This document shows, piece by piece, positions 1 to 24,123 of a stretch of DNA of 64,000 nucleotides. Both the position numbers and the translations under genes were made by a program. The DNA comes from Lineus longissimus (lineage: Eukaryota; Nemertea; Pilidiophora; Heteronemertea; Lineidae), in the NCBI RefSeq assembly GCF_910592395.1, contig NC_088315.1:6140501-6204500 (forward strand). Direction: 5' to 3'. Position 1 is the stretch's first letter; each line of letters opens with the position of its first letter. The notes under the pieces are model-generated. The model searched no databases. It was not told where the DNA came from and was given only the letters and a program-made list of their open reading frames with translations.

Positions 1-993
1 TCCTGTCTCAAACTGAGGCCAAGAACAAGGGTCTACAAATTCACCAAGCAAGGGCCTGGGAAAGCGGGAGATTCAAATATATATAATTGATTTGGAGGAA
101 CAACCAGTCCACACTGTGAAAAACCTACCGGCTACAGTAAAACTTTAATGCCGAAAAATTGACTTCGTAAATTTGATATATAGAGCGTTTCTCTAGTATC
201 AAATTAAAACATTAACAAAGGCCTACATGTATATAATCGGGCTTTACTGACAGCAGATGTATAGGAAAACCCATGAGGTCACCCGGCTGCAGTCACGGGT
301 AAATGGTCTGTCTTCAGTATGAATACAATCGTGTTTATTTACCGATGACATTGCACAAAATACATCTGATAATCTGAAATGTTTTTTCGCCCGTATCAAT
401 ACATGGTACCTTGGTTCTGGGAAACCTCATTACGCTGGTGCTCTCAAGAGCGACTGCTGGGTGTGGCGCGAATGGTATTTTCCCGTACAGATAGGCCTTC
501 ACTTATGTAGGCAATGTGCCGCACGATAACCAAACCAAAACGTATTTCCCTTCCCAAGTTGGCCACTTTCTGTACATGTATACCCAAAACACCCTGCCAC
601 GACACTGGTGGCGCTATCACATGATAAATGGTTTTTCTCCCGTATGAATATGAACAGATGCGTACCAGGTCTGCATTGTTTTATGTCGTTCAATCGTACG
701 CGAGTTCGTGAGTTCGTGAGGACCGGGGAAAATGCTTTTTTTTTTGATAAGCGGGCAAGGACAGCGTGGTTTCGGTCTCGCTTGTGACCTGGTGTCAGAC
801 TCATTAATTGATTGCTGTTTTGATTTTAGCTTAATATGGCCTTAGGTCACGTTCTTCAAACGAAATGTGAAAGACTCTACATGTTTATAAACGCGATGAC
901 ACACTGAGCTAGCCCGGACTTCCAGCGCTTTTGCCTCCGTATATCGACGCGCTTTGTCTGGGAGCATCCTGAACCTCATCGTCTTACTCCCTT

Positions 994-1222
994 TAGGGGT
1001 TGACCATAGGTACCGCCATTGGGCTAGACCTCAGGATCTTAAAGCAATCAAAACTCTTTTCAAATGAATTCAATGCTCATTTAAAACCCTGGAGGCTGTT
1101 CCCTGGAAACAAAGAACAGACTCAAGCCCTTCAAATGAGCAATCACTACGTATTGGAAAAGTTTCTAATTGCTTTATGACTTTGAGGTCAGCTAAAATGG
1201 CGGTACCTATGGTCAACCCTTA
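994..1222. mobile_element. MITE-like inverted-repeat element A
   Basis: The left arm TAGGGGTTGACCATAGGTAC is mirrored at the right by GTACCTATGGTCAACCCTTA. Further imperfect pairing continues inward (CTCAGGATCTTAAAGCAAT against ATTGCTTTATGACTTTGAG). It is 229 bp, with no coding capacity. Confidence 0.75.
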
Positions 1223-3792
1223 GACGTGGCTATGAGGTTGTGTGGTCATAAATTACCTACTTAAAAAACAAGCATTTTTGAGATTATTGCAAGCATTTGG
1301 ACCCGATGACGTACACTAAAGGGACAGTTTTGGAGGCCAGGATGTTCCATCCACAATTGCTCATTCTGGGCAGAGTAAAGACAATAGGGCAATTGGATTA
1401 CATTAGAAGGGCTTCACTGTCTGGAGAGTTTAAGGGCAAGATATTACGATCTTACCTTATAAAAAGGAAGACTAAAAACAACAAAAGTAGTTGCATTTTA
1501 CTATTTATTCATCACATATTGATATTTCTCCATAAATATTACAATATCTGGATGATGATGGCTATTGCGCCCACTTCCCTACAAACGCTTCAGAAAATGC
1601 AGGTCATGAAACATTTAGACTGATTACCTCATGGCGACAACATCCTGGCCTTCAAGATGTCACACAAAGTCACAGATCAACGCAGCGGCAACGCTGAAAA
1701 GGAGGACCACAAAACGTCATGACATGACAGTTTTGTAGTCATCACAGCGACAGACACTGACCCCAAATCAACAGAACATTTATAGGAACCATGTGACCAT
1801 TGTGAGGTCATTGAACAACCGCTATCAGCTATCAAATGCGTAAATTAAAACTCCCCATTAACTAAATGTAGTAGTGTTTGATATTTGAATAAAACATCTG
1901 AAGTACTGTAGCATCTTTCAAAAATAAATAACAGAAAGTTAAAGGGACAATATAGGCGGCAGCAAGATAGGGCAAGATAAAGTTACACGAAGTCGCCAAT
2001 AGGGGTCTCTCACACCTCACAGTACGTCGAAATGATTCACGCTTGTACGAGGAATATATCTAGTGCTGAATCTGACATGACCCAGGGCCCATACTGTGTA
2101 TATTAGTCACTTGAAGACGGCTAAATTAGCCCCTCTTCTCCTGTCTATAGTCCCCCTTTAAGAGTCCATTAACTATCTTATCAGAATGTGGAGGTAGCCC
2201 GTGCACATACTAATGCAGCCAAGATAAAACCTTTATCGAAGTTGGACAAATTTGTCGAGTCGAATTGACCACCCTAAACAACAACGAATATTGTAAACTT
2301 CCTGTAGTAGTATAACCAGTGTACCATTGTCCACAGTAATACTTTATACTAAAACTTTCACAGACATTACATGTACAACACATACATGCACAAAACTTAA
2401 TATAAATCATTGTATAATTAGGTATAAAAATACAAATATTAATTTGATTGAACATTGCCAGGTTGTTGCAGAATTACAATAGAAATGACATGACAAAAAG
2501 AGATCATAAAACAGGTGTTCTTGTAGTAAAACAGGGTTTTCTGTCAATAATGATACTCAAGATACCAATAGGCTAACATAATATAGCCAAATGTATCAGG
2601 TTGCTATCATGGTTTGGATGTCAACATAAAAAGGATCTAGAAATAAAAAGATTATGTATAACAATAATTTAAGAAAATTTTGTTTTTCACTGCCCTTTGA
2701 TTTCATACATTTTAAAGTGGCAGGCAATTTAAATTGATGATTAAAAGTATTTACAGTAATACAGGTTACAATAATGTAAAATATTGAGTCTTGCCACATT
2801 TTTTACATGGGCATGTTACACTCTGAATTATTCCATGATGATAAAACTATGTTTGGATCGAGTGACTTGTGAAGGTAATGTACAAGAACATTGGATTTCT
2901 GCCACAGCCATGATAAATGCTTCATTTCATTATCTTACAAAATATTTACAAGCAAAATATACAAACGAAATGCAAGTGATAGTGTATCAAATAAGTATAT
3001 AGTATAACCAGTGTTATAACACATTTAGGGTTAAGACAAACCAGACAAATAGCTTTGATCAAATGAATGACATTTTTGAGACATCCAAAAAGGATTCGGT
3101 TCTACATTTGACATATCTAAGTATCTAAAGCCTCTTGATAAAACTGATTTTCATACTAACTCTCAACAAAATATAAAAGTTGCACATGTTTGTTGCACAG
3201 GCAGATGTGTACATGTACTACATTACCTTGCAACTCATTCGAGATAACATACATCCATTTCATGATAATGGCTCTCCCGCACGCTACCCAATCAACTTGC
3301 CATTGGGTGCGCTGCTCCCCCCCTACATTTGTATAAAATGTTGTTGACATCTTGTCTCAGTACAACCGGATTGAATAAATAGTTTCCTGTAAATAAAAGA
3401 TAACAAATCACCATTACATTACATATGTAAGCTTGCACTTTGTACAACAACATTTCATGAGCGTTCCGGTGAGTTTATACGCGAACCCTATATCTGCCTA
3501 CATTATAAAGCATTTCCCTTTCATGTATAAGTACATCTTCTCTACAAGCATGAGATGACAAGTTAAGCAACCAAACTTACATGATCAAGGACTAGACAAG
3601 ACCAGACGGACTAGTGATTATGTATCTTTTTTTACAAAAATAACTTTGATGTTTACATGACTGCATGTATATGTAAAATGCCACATTCACTAATAAATGC
3701 TCCTCCGTAAAGGAATGTAGAATTTTACTGAAATGATGGGCAAAATTCTACATCTTAAATCATTCTTAAGCCTTTAACAACACATACTGTCG

Positions 3793-3926
3793 CTGAAAGG
3801 GTGGATGTCGTCCTGGGTGCCGACAAATGGTACCCAGGTTCGAGATCGACTGGACAATAAGCACCCTGGGTGCCATTACACTAGACAAATAGCACCCAGC
3901 TTCCAGGACGACATCCACCCTTTCAG
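3793..3926. mobile_element. Hairpin element with 24-bp perfect arms
   Basis: Bases 3793-3816 (CTGAAAGGGTGGATGTCGTC...) are exactly reverse-complemented at 3903-3926. Between them GGTGCC/GGTACC strings and CACCCTGGGTGCC repeat. It is non-coding and probably a small non-autonomous DNA transposon. Confidence 0.7.
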
Positions 3927-5862
3927 CCATACTGTCTGTGTACCGAATGCACACTTATTGTAAATGCTGGAGCATCTTCGGCTTCAATTGATATTTATGG
4001 AACTGCTTATTGTACAATACATATCGAGCCTTCATAATCTGATCTCATGCAAGTGTCAACGTGTATCCTATAGCCTCACCACTCAAGGGTAGACTCGGAG
4101 CATCACCAGCCACACCATGCCAATGAGAACCAGTGACAACTTCCACCCTACCCCTCTTCTCCCCACACACATCCACATAACTAGATTGTACTGATCCAGT
4201 AAGGTGGAAAGCCAAATGGTAAACATGTAAAATAGCGTAATTCGTCAACGCCTTCAGAATCTGAATACTCTTTGAATGATACATGATACATATTATTGTA
4301 TCCCATGGAATTGTTAACTCAATGTCCATGCTGATAGGTCTGGAATCTCTTATTTTCATCCGGAATGAATTTCGACACTTGGAAGAGTAAGAAGCAGTAT
4401 GCATCCCATAATACTGTCAAGAGTTGCGTCATGATCTGCAGTATGATTGGTCGATATTGCTGGCTATTGTCCAATAGTCTTGTAGCACCTCAGAATGTCA
4501 GTGTTGGCTTTTGTCGTCGGTCGCAGACATCTGAAGAGAAGAACATTTAAATTGAAAAAACAGCACAAAAAATTATTATAAGAAATATTTATTACACTTT
4601 AGCACCTGCAGTCAAGAAATGATTTCAAGGGCTTTTCTGAAAACACTTTAATATCAAAACATAGAGCATGATACCACTCGTACTTTTATTTCAATCTGAC
4701 TGGCAACAAGTGTTGGAGGTCAAAAATCTAATTTTCAGGCCGAAAACTTGGACTGGCTTGATATGAAAGGGACACTGAAATGTCAATAGTTGTAGGAAAG
4801 GCAGTTTTATCAAAAAGATATATGGTTAATACAAGATGCGGATTGAAATATTAACTGGTCAAAACTGAGGGTGGGGGGAATAAAAGGGAAAACTAATGGA
4901 CTACTGGATGCGAGGAAAGGGAACTTAACGGAAGGATGTTTCTTAAACAGATTGCTACATCTTAATTACAGAAAAAAAGGCTAGTTAATGCAGTCGTCAT
5001 TCAAATTTTGTTCATGTCATCATTGACAAAGTCATTTGAGGTCAGGTGTATTTTTCAGCATAGGCCAAATGAAGGGTCAGTACTGAAAGAAAATACTATA
5101 TGGGTACAAGTTCAGCTTTGGCGATTTCAAAAGTTTTTAGGTGGTACATGTACATGGATGATGCAAGGAGGTGGAGGAAAATGTTCAAAATAAATAACGA
5201 TGCAGGCCATCCACGATGCAGGCCATCCTATGATGATGCAGAAGAGGGGAAAAAGACCAGAGCAGGTTGTACAAAGTTGTAATGACTACTGCATTCCACC
5301 AGATTTTCAAATATCTGAAATTTTTTAATTGGAAAAACTGAAAAAATTGTTATACGCCAAAATGACGGAAACAAATTCATCTTTTTAAGTTATTTTTACG
5401 AATCTCAGTCCTGCTGTCAAGTGATCCAGAGTTCTTGGACCTGACTATAATTGTCATAAGGATTCATAGGGAATAAGGTGTCAGAGTCAATCACCTTTAG
5501 ACTTTGATTTTTTCACCCAAATGTCAATGGTATCTGAAAATTACGAAAGAAAATATATCCTCTGAATATATACAAACCTCTTGTGTGAGTAAAAATCGAA
5601 AACAACTGTTAAACACAATAAATTGTAACAAACCACAACATTTACCTAAAGCTAACATTAAAACAAATGTTCACAATATGACAAAGTATCCGTTTGTTAT
5701 GAAATTTATGACACTGTACCACACCCACTACTCTATCATCTCATAACCATACAACTAAAATAGAATATTATGAACACATCATACATATAAGGTGTACAAA
5801 ACCACAAAATACAAAACAAAGATATTATTGCAAAGTTTACACACTCGAGGTGCCTTTGATGG

Positions 5863-15241
<9,379 letters not shown>

Positions 15242-18200
15242 CTTAAATGTTGTTATAATAAATAGGCCGTTCGGCAAGGAGGGGTGATAGCTAGAAATGT
15301 CAACTACTCTTTCATGTTTACATATCTAAGGTTTATGAACCATTTCTGACATATTTATCCTCTTAAATGTACTTAGTAAATATTGATAAGAACCATATTT
15401 TATTCGACATAGTGACTTAATTTGATAAAGTATATGTGGGTTTATCAAAAGCCACCCCTTTATAAAAGTGGAATCGTCCACTGGGTCACATGATGGCGTA
15501 AAAATGCAAACATGAGTAATGTATTGTAATGCATTGGCCATTGTGCATAAATCATTGATTGACTGGGTGACGGGGAGGGGGCTGTCTCAGCAAGATCTTT
15601 TTCGAACCAAGACAAAAAAGTTCAGCAGTAGTCACAAAAGGAGGCGCTGCATTCGTTTGTCTCCATCGCAACTGGGTCTGGGCCAGAAAGACATCATTTT
15701 GAAACAAATGAGCATCATGATAGAATGTTACAATGTTCAGAAAATCAAAGGTCAAATAGCCTGCTTATATAAGTTTGATGAAGTTTAAACTTGGTGGAGA
15801 GACTGTTGGGTGTACCGTGTAGTTTAGGATGAGCCATTTATATCAAAGAAACACAAAAGAAAACAATTTCAATCATTCCATTCCAATTTATTACGTTTCA
15901 TCACTCGTCATGAGATTCACTCTGTTACGACACAACCAAATCAACAAACACTGTATAAGAACTAAAATGTTTTAATATCAGGGTATAATTGAATCATTGA
16001 GTTAAACAAAAGGACCAAACTCCTTTTTCCTCAACTGCTGAAAAAGAACCCAACACAACAATCTTTAACTGACCTAATGATTATTTGTCCTGTATAGTTC
16101 TAGAGAACTGCTCACAAGGTCGCTTTCCTAACTTGAACCATTTAAAGTGCTGTAAATTATGATATTGAATAAAAACATAACACCTTCTCCTGAACAGTTT
16201 ACCTTGGTGGAGTTGGACCCCTTCGTAATTCAATGATTCTATTGTCTGAAGCACCCACCCGAAAATGGGATATCAAAGCTTCACAAACCCTAGAAAAAAT
16301 AAGCCATTTTCAAAGCAAATCCTTTTCAAAGTCAGCAAGGATTAAGAAAATGTCCCACGCAAAGCCTTGTGAACCGTTAAATTTCAGCACCTGGACCCAT
16401 GGGGTTGATCGTCCTTGTACAAAATGGTGCAAAACCGAAAATCAGGTGCCATTTTAATTACTTTGAAGGTGTTTTTTTACTCTCAGTGGCAACAGTTCCA
16501 TTCTTTTCGCAACAGAATAGACTTTTTAAAAATATAGATATGGTAATGGCCAGATTTTTGAGACCATGACAAACAGAGCAAAATGATTCGGAATATCACA
16601 TGTATACACACATGCACGACAATTATTCTGATAAATGACTATTGTAATCAATGTGAAATATCTGACACCTCCCGGCGTCAAGAAGGTTAGGACAAAACGA
16701 AGAGTTCATCATTAAAACAATGCAATGAAAATGTGTCAACATGCTCCACCCCAACAGGGGCAAGTACTGTGGAGTCCATCTAGTTGTGATCGTGGCTCCT
16801 ATAACATCACCGTTCTCACATTTTAAAAATGTGAATGCCAGTCATTGAACAGCATAACCTAGACCTTGTCACGAAAGGCAATCACATGATTAAATATGAG
16901 GACCAAAGATGATACAAACCAAGATTGTATGGATCTGCCAGAAGAAGTTAAAGTTGCACTGCTCTCAGTAGATGAGCATCACAGGGACAATATCATATCA
17001 TCTTGCCTATTTAGAACCAAACACAACATTCAAATTACAAATATATTTGGATTAATTAAAAGGAAGAATTCTAAGATTTATACAATGTGAGAAAATTCCT
17101 ACGTGCTCTAAGAATTACTGGTATTAACACCAACAGTGTGTATGGATTCAGTAGTTAGTTTGCGCACATATTCTGGCGCATACCAGAATTTACTGAAACT
17201 CTGAACTGCTCAATAGTGCTTAGTGCTGGTTCGGCAGATCTGCTCTTCTTCCTTTACAGAGAGACTAAAGGCAACAGCCAGGTGGGCCAGATGAGTTTTA
17301 AAACGTTGCTGACTATTTAATCCTTTGGGTCAACATTTAAAAGCAAGAAATAGGAATGAAAGACAACTATTCTCTTTATCTACGTAACTATGAAAGCACT
17401 AGAAATGCATCCACTCTGACAGCAACTGAGAACATGAAAACAAACAAAAGAGTGATTATATATTATGACTATTAACATGATAAGAAGACAGGGGTTTCAA
17501 ATTCATACCAAGTGCCATATAGTAATTGTGAGTACATGTTGTGCTGCAATCCACCTCGCCTCAAGTTGAGAGCAGGATAAAACAATGAGATGTTTCCTGT
17601 TTGTCATTATTACCACAATAGTGATAACCAAACTCAATAGACAACACCAAAGTTCAGACCTCACATCGATATCATCACCGCAAAACCCTGTCCCTGTTGG
17701 TTTAGGCGGTGTGCATGAAAAAGCGATTTTCATCGACTTGTCATCAGGCTTGCGTTAACAACTCGAGGTGAGATGGAATATGGAAGATGCCATAGTACAA
17801 TGCAAATATATAAAATGAGACGAGAAATTCATGTACTTTTCACAAGCCAAGAATGGATTTGAAAAAAAAGTGGACTGGAAACAATTGGCACTTAACATTA
17901 ATTACAGTGGTGCATTGAATTCTTAACAAAAAAGATTGAGAATCTTATGTTGGCCTTGCACAATGTAATTATTACTTCAATGACTGAAGCAAATGCCGTG
18001 TCCCTATAAAGGCGACTGATTTGAAATGAAATGAAATTCCCTTTTAGCAATTTCAACCCTTCACGGCAATATAAAGTACTGTACCTGAAGTTTTTCAAAG
18101 AAAATGAGTTGAAAGTCATGGCTTCTATACCAATAACTAATATGGTATGAGTACAATGACATACATAGTTGATCATGATGTTTATGTGACATTCATATGT

Positions 18201-19886
18201 TCATTATAACAGTATGTGACAAGATTTTACCAAAGAGTATCACAATTCTGATGATATATCTGACTATGTTGTTCACACAATTTTACTAGTAACAAAAGAG
18301 CCAACACCACATTTGCGCCCAGCAGGTACCGAGCACAATAATCCATATCATAAAATCTTGTTAAAGAACACCATTGAATTGTATGAGCATACACTAGAAT
18401 ACTAGCAGTACCCAATCATCCCTACAGCACCATCATGGACTACAATGTCATATCTGCTTGTAATAAATTCGTGTTTTGGGTAGTTTCATTACAGTAGCCA
18501 AGGGATGGAAAGGTGTGGAAGAGTTAAGAAAGGCATTCACTCCCACAAACACCACCAGGGGTCCTTGTTCCACGCACCGCTCCTCCTGAGTGACATTCTA
18601 AGTCTTTGTATCAGTAGAGTTTGTCAAATAAATCCTCATCAGATTCAATTGTTTATCATTCGAACATGCAATCCTAAGGTTCAGTGAAATCCATCGTCAC
18701 CATAACGTGAAAACGATATCCTACGTGTGAACAGGAATGAATAATAGCCAAGCAGGAGTTACTATTCCTGAAGTTAAAATTCGTATAATCCAGTCACATG
18801 CCAACATCCCATTATTGGCATTTAGTCAGAAGTCTTTGAAGCCTACAGCCTCAGATAATCACTTAATCAGTCTGTGCATCCCGAGTAATGTCCTTATCTC
18901 GTTTCTGTACAGCCACTCCATTAAATAAAACGAGGCCTTTGCATGAAACGTCTGACACATGTCCTCCGTGGAACAAAGAGACAAGGAACCACCTGGTGTG
19001 TAGTTTCGGTACAATAATATAGAGAGAGTGAATTTTGATTGTTTGGGAAGTTGTCAACTTCCATGAGCCAAGATTGTGTAAGAAAGAATTCCAACTGCCA
19101 TATGACATGCCATACTGTCAAGTTGGTAGTAGAAAAACGTAAACTGAGTTTTGAAAATCTTAAGTTGATATCTTGTTGCATCAAAATTTTGCTGCTCCAA
19201 ATTTCAAAATATGTGGTGTTCAACCTTTGTGGGAAGTAAATTTAAGCAAAAATATATCTAACGAGGTCATATATTTTTGAGATAAAGCTTTAAATAAATT
19301 CTTGGTTCCGACCACCCACATTCAGGTCAGGCCTTAATCATTATTGATTTCACAAGTATCAGCAAAATTTCGAGGCACAAGTAACCACAATTATATCAGA
19401 TTTTCTTCACATCAAAATGAAATGTACAAATTCCACCACTAATTCGTTTATCTAGGAGCTAAAAAATGACAATACTGGTGTTAAAAATCAAAAACTAACC
19501 ACAGAAATTTTTACAATGATCTTTCATATTTTCGACAAATATTCTAAAATTTTAAGCATGATCTCTTCAAACAGCATCAGCTGGACAAAACAGCAACAGA
19601 CAGTTCTTTCTCCACTTTTAATCCATCACACAGCCCCGTTTTGATTCAAATCAAGGCCCCAAAATAGGCCAAAGACCGTCCGTGCCGAGAACTTGGCCAG
19701 AAATTATACATGCCTCAAAATAGGCAGCAGAATGTTCTCAGGGTCATCAAGCCTCGATAGTTCACCGCTATCCACAGTCTTGGTATCAAGCAGGGGGGAC
19801 AGACATTAAATTTTGCAGTCTTTGCTCCCCGTAAGGGCAACCCGGCTCTTAGTCAATCTTTCCCAGTTGTGTTGTCGTAATCGGTT
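15242..19886. other. Intergenic between KIAA0930 start and EIF4G2 3' end
   Basis: The KIAA0930 promoter and the EIF4G2 3' UTR should both lie here. ATTAAA on the minus strand at 19617-19622 is a candidate poly(A) signal 265 bp after the EIF4G2 stop. AATAAA at about 15887 on the same strand would imply a 4-kb UTR. No other gene, RNA or repeat was recognised. Confidence 0.5.
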
Positions 19887-22800
19887 TTAGTTGTCATCAT
19901 CGTCTGACTCTTCTTCAGCTTGTTCCAGCCACATCAGCCATTGGTTCACCTGGAAAGACCGACAACAATCCATTACATTTCATAAGATTTTTACATTCTT
20001 ACACAACAACAAAATATTTATATTGAGACATAATCAGCCAATTACCCCATGGCACCGACTCATAATGAGAAGCAACAAATTCTCAGTGAGTATGAATGCA
20101 GAAGAAGTTGAAGAAATCATGCAACCTTACCTGGAACAATGCTTTTCCTTTACCAGGATACTCATCATTAATCTCCTCCTTCCACTTGAAGAACGCCTCC
20201 TCTTCAACGATCTCGAGGTCATAGAAATACATGAAGAATCGCAACAGCATTCCTGAAATGAAAAAGAATAAGAAATCCATGTAATACATGACAATTTGTT
20301 CCAATTATGTGTTGAAGATGGGGTCATTTGGTCAAAATGGTGCTGTGCCGGAAAACGCACTGATAGGTGTTACTGCCAAAGGGGAAGACCTGAGACAAAG
20401 TGTCCCAAATCAGCTGTTGGCAGAATATGTGGATTCACTGCAGGCTGTAGTAATACAATGCGTGTTTTATGCTTGAACAGTGACTCACTGACATAGCACC
20501 TCTATTCCAGCTCCTTCGTTGAGTTGCCCCTGATGGCAGACTAATCAAAGCCAAAGACTTGAAGTCGTGACTGAAGAAAATGAAACCATTCGACATACCT
20601 TTTGGAAATCCACTACTGTGGCTATGAACCTGCAGTGCATACAACACACTGACCTGGAGTTCAGCGTGGTCATGGAGGAACATCTGTAGGACTCCCTAGA
20701 AGAGATGAAAGAAGAATTTAGGGAAAGAATCAATTCAACCAAAAGACCCATCTCAATCTGAACTGCCATGTTCGGCTGAAGAAACACAAGTACGACCTTA
20801 TTGAACAGCCTATCAACACTGCAACTCAGCTTTTAACTTGGAGTTATGCCAACAAAATTAGCCAGGGTACTCTTGCAGGCCTTAGACATACCTTAAACTT
20901 GGTCATGAGTTCCTTCTCCTTATCCAGCAGGTTCTTGTCTGGCAGTACATTAGGGTCGCCCCCCTCTGGTAGACTACTCTCCCTCGTAATGTACCGTAGT
21001 AAGCTGAAAGTCGGATGAGGAGATATGAAGTCATTGAAATATTTCTTTTGAGAACTTTAAAACTGGCTTTTCACTACTTTATACTCATCAAACAAAACTA
21101 AAATCAATCCCCGCCACCTCCAAGGGTTTTGGTTCAAACGCTGGCCAGGGTGTTTCAACCCAAAAGCCAACATCCTCCATCAAAGAAAATAGGACAGCTC
21201 ATCATCAACGATCCAGCCTCACTGTCCACTGCAAAATGACTTTTCAGAAGTTGGGCAAAAAGAATTCAGCCAACAGAATCACAACTTACAGCGTGGCGAG
21301 TATATTGACAAATCCCTTATCACGATGAAGTCTCTGATCAACGTTCTCTTTGATCCACTTGTACAGGTTGCCTGCGTTGGGATCTTTCTGGATCTGTCGC
21401 CACAAGTCGTTCTGGATGCGTAACATTGGGAATAGGAAGCTCAGGCCTCGGTCTTCAAGAATCTCCATCATTTTCTCTTTGTTACGATCAGATTCTGAAA
21501 TCGTTTCATGGATATTATTATCTACATCACAATCTTTAACAAAAATTAACTTTTCTATGGCCCCTTTGCAAGTCCTTTCAAGATTGCAATAAGAGGACCT
21601 CTGGAGAATCTAGCTGCAAAGACCTTAAATCTTTGGAACAATCTACAGTGGAACCTCTGTTAGCAGACACCTCTCTATTAAGGACAACCTCTCTATTCAG
21701 GACACTAGTTTTCGTCCCAAATTGGTTGTTTCCATTCAATTAGACCTCTCTAATCAGGACACCTCTCTATTAAGGACAGCACTTATCAGTCCCGAGGGTG
21801 TCCTTAATAGAGAGGTTCTACTGTATATGTAGTAAAGAAGTGCAAGAAGCAACAGCCACTAGAACATGGGACTGAAAAGTTCCAACCTCCTCTTACCTGG
21901 TAGCATGTTCTGTAAGTTAATCTTGCTCTCGGTGTACTGCTTGTACAGCCAGTCCTTGTTGTTCATCTTGTACATCTGTTGCATACACAGCATGAAGAGC
22001 GGGTAGTAGTTCCCGTTCTCCATCGGTTCGCACAGATCAACCAGAGTGATGATTTCATCAATCACCGAGCGTGCCGCAAACTTTGCAACGTACGAACGAA
22101 CCAAAGGAACATCGACTTCAAGTTCGGACATCTGAGCGAGTATACAATTGAAAGCCTGAAAGTAGAGGTAAGATTATGTGACTTTCAAGTGGGAAATATG
22201 AAGGACATGGCTAAATTCACAACACTGAGACAAACGAAAGCAGTACCCACCCACAGCTGGTAGCTGTGGCATAAATTGGACACCAAGAGGAAATGTACTG
22301 TGCAGAGACTGGCCATGTTCATACCAGGCGGAACAACAGGGCAGGTCTTATGGCACCAAAATAGGGTTTCACACAACTTACATCCATAAAATGTTCCGAG
22401 TAAATGACATTTTCTGCTTTCATTGACGACACAAGCTTGCTGACGGCAGCTCGGTCGTTGTCAGTTTTGTCAATGGTCTTGATCATCAGGGAAGTCACCA
22501 ACTCTGGGAAATACCTGCAAGCGCAAAAATACGTCAAATAAGTTCTCTGATTGAAAAAGAATCCCATGGTTAGAGCTAGTATTTCTAGTTTCACCTTACC
22601 ATGTTTCAAACAGGTTTTCACATTCTGTTTTTAAGTGACATTATTAAAGGCAGCGACTAACTCTTCAGTTTTTCTGTTTTTTTTGGTAAAGTTGCTATAT
22701 GTTGTGCTCACTGTGCAGTCTAAGATACTTTTATTTTCACGAGCTCGCCTAACTGCACAGACAGATATCAAAATGTCACAAAAAACTTGGTCTTGAATAT

Positions 22801-24079
22801 CTTACTTCTTTGGGACTCTCCAATCCCTGATAGTTTGCACGGCCTCCTCCACATTAGTATTCTCCAGATAACTGGTCAGCACCTCATCCAGAAGCTTCAT
22901 GGCCTCTTCCTTACTGGGGGCCTGCTTTTTGTCGCGTTTATTCTTCTCAGAGTGCGTCGGGGCCTGCTTAATTTGGATCACTTGCTGCAACAGGAAACGT
23001 GAAGCCAAAGGTCATGATAAGTACACAAGTATGAAATGGCCAGGGCCATTGTGCTCACCTCATGTGGAGGAAAGATGGATAAAGAGCATGGTATTGTGTC
23101 ATGTAGTGTTAGGTTTGATGTAGGTCCAAGCAATTACAATTTCCCCAAAATGGCCAATTTACAGTACATTCGACCTCTGTGACCTTGAAAAGTAGGTCAA
23201 ATCAAAGAAGACCCGGGTGACATATTGAATGGTTGTTAGAATTAGATGTACCTATGATATAAAATTGGTGCCAATCGGGCAAGTCATTACTAGGAATAAT
23301 GGCATTTTGAAGAATTTAGGATTTGGCCCCCTCCCTGGAGGCCAAACGGCAAATCAGATCGCACCAAACTTCGGTACCTGAGATCACCTGACCAAGGGGT
23401 ACATGTGTACTTAATTTGTGATCAATAGTCATTGCAGTTAAGAAACGTGCCATAGTTACGGCCTGACGGCGAATTTACACCATTTGACCTCTGTGACCTT
23501 GACAAGAAGGTCAAATTAAAAACCTGTGTGACATATACTGTATGGTGGTTAGATGTACCCATGATATCAAATTGGTGGCAATCGGGCAAGAAGTTAAGGA
23601 ATAATCACATTTTTAAGGTTTTGGGATTTTGCCCCCTGGTGGTCAAGTGGTGAATCATATTGGACCAAACTTCGGTCCCTGAGATCACCTGACTAAGGGG
23701 TAAATGTGCACCCAATTTGGTATCAATAGTCATTGCAGTTTAGAAATGTGCCATCGTTACATCCTAACGGCCAATTTACACCATTTGACCTCTGTGACCT
23801 TGAAAAGGAGGTTAAATCAAAAACCCGGAGGATATATGATGCACCTTTGCTAGAAGTACCTACCATATTTTTTTCAAAATTTCCCGACTACTATTAAGGG
23901 AGATATTGCATATTTTCACTTTTAACGTTTGGCCCCCTGGTGGCCAAACCATGAAACGAATCGGACCGAAACTTTGTCTCCAGGGTGTCATTACATAAGG
24001 GTACACGTGTACCAAGTTTCAACTCAATAGCTCTAACGGTTACGAAACGTGCCCTGCTAACGGACGACGGACGACGACG

Positions 24080-24123
<44 letters not shown>

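Larger units (their letters stand above)
1..5862. other. Intergenic, 3' of KIAA0930; no gene recognised
   Basis: No open frame here resembles a known protein or is extended by plausible splicing. The part nearest 5862 should hold the KIAA0930 3' UTR. AATAAA-like signals on the minus strand occur at about 4587 and 4685, but neither can be assigned. Two hairpin transposons (994-1222 and 3793-3926) are listed separately. Bases 300-670 contain degenerate repeats of a (C/T)CCCGTATGAAT-like string of unknown meaning. Confidence 0.6.

Noticed and set aside
20083-20360. Overlapping minus-strand frames around 20100-20360
   Set aside because: Only the part joining in phase to EIF4G2 (20252-20131) is real; the others are shifted readings of the same exon.
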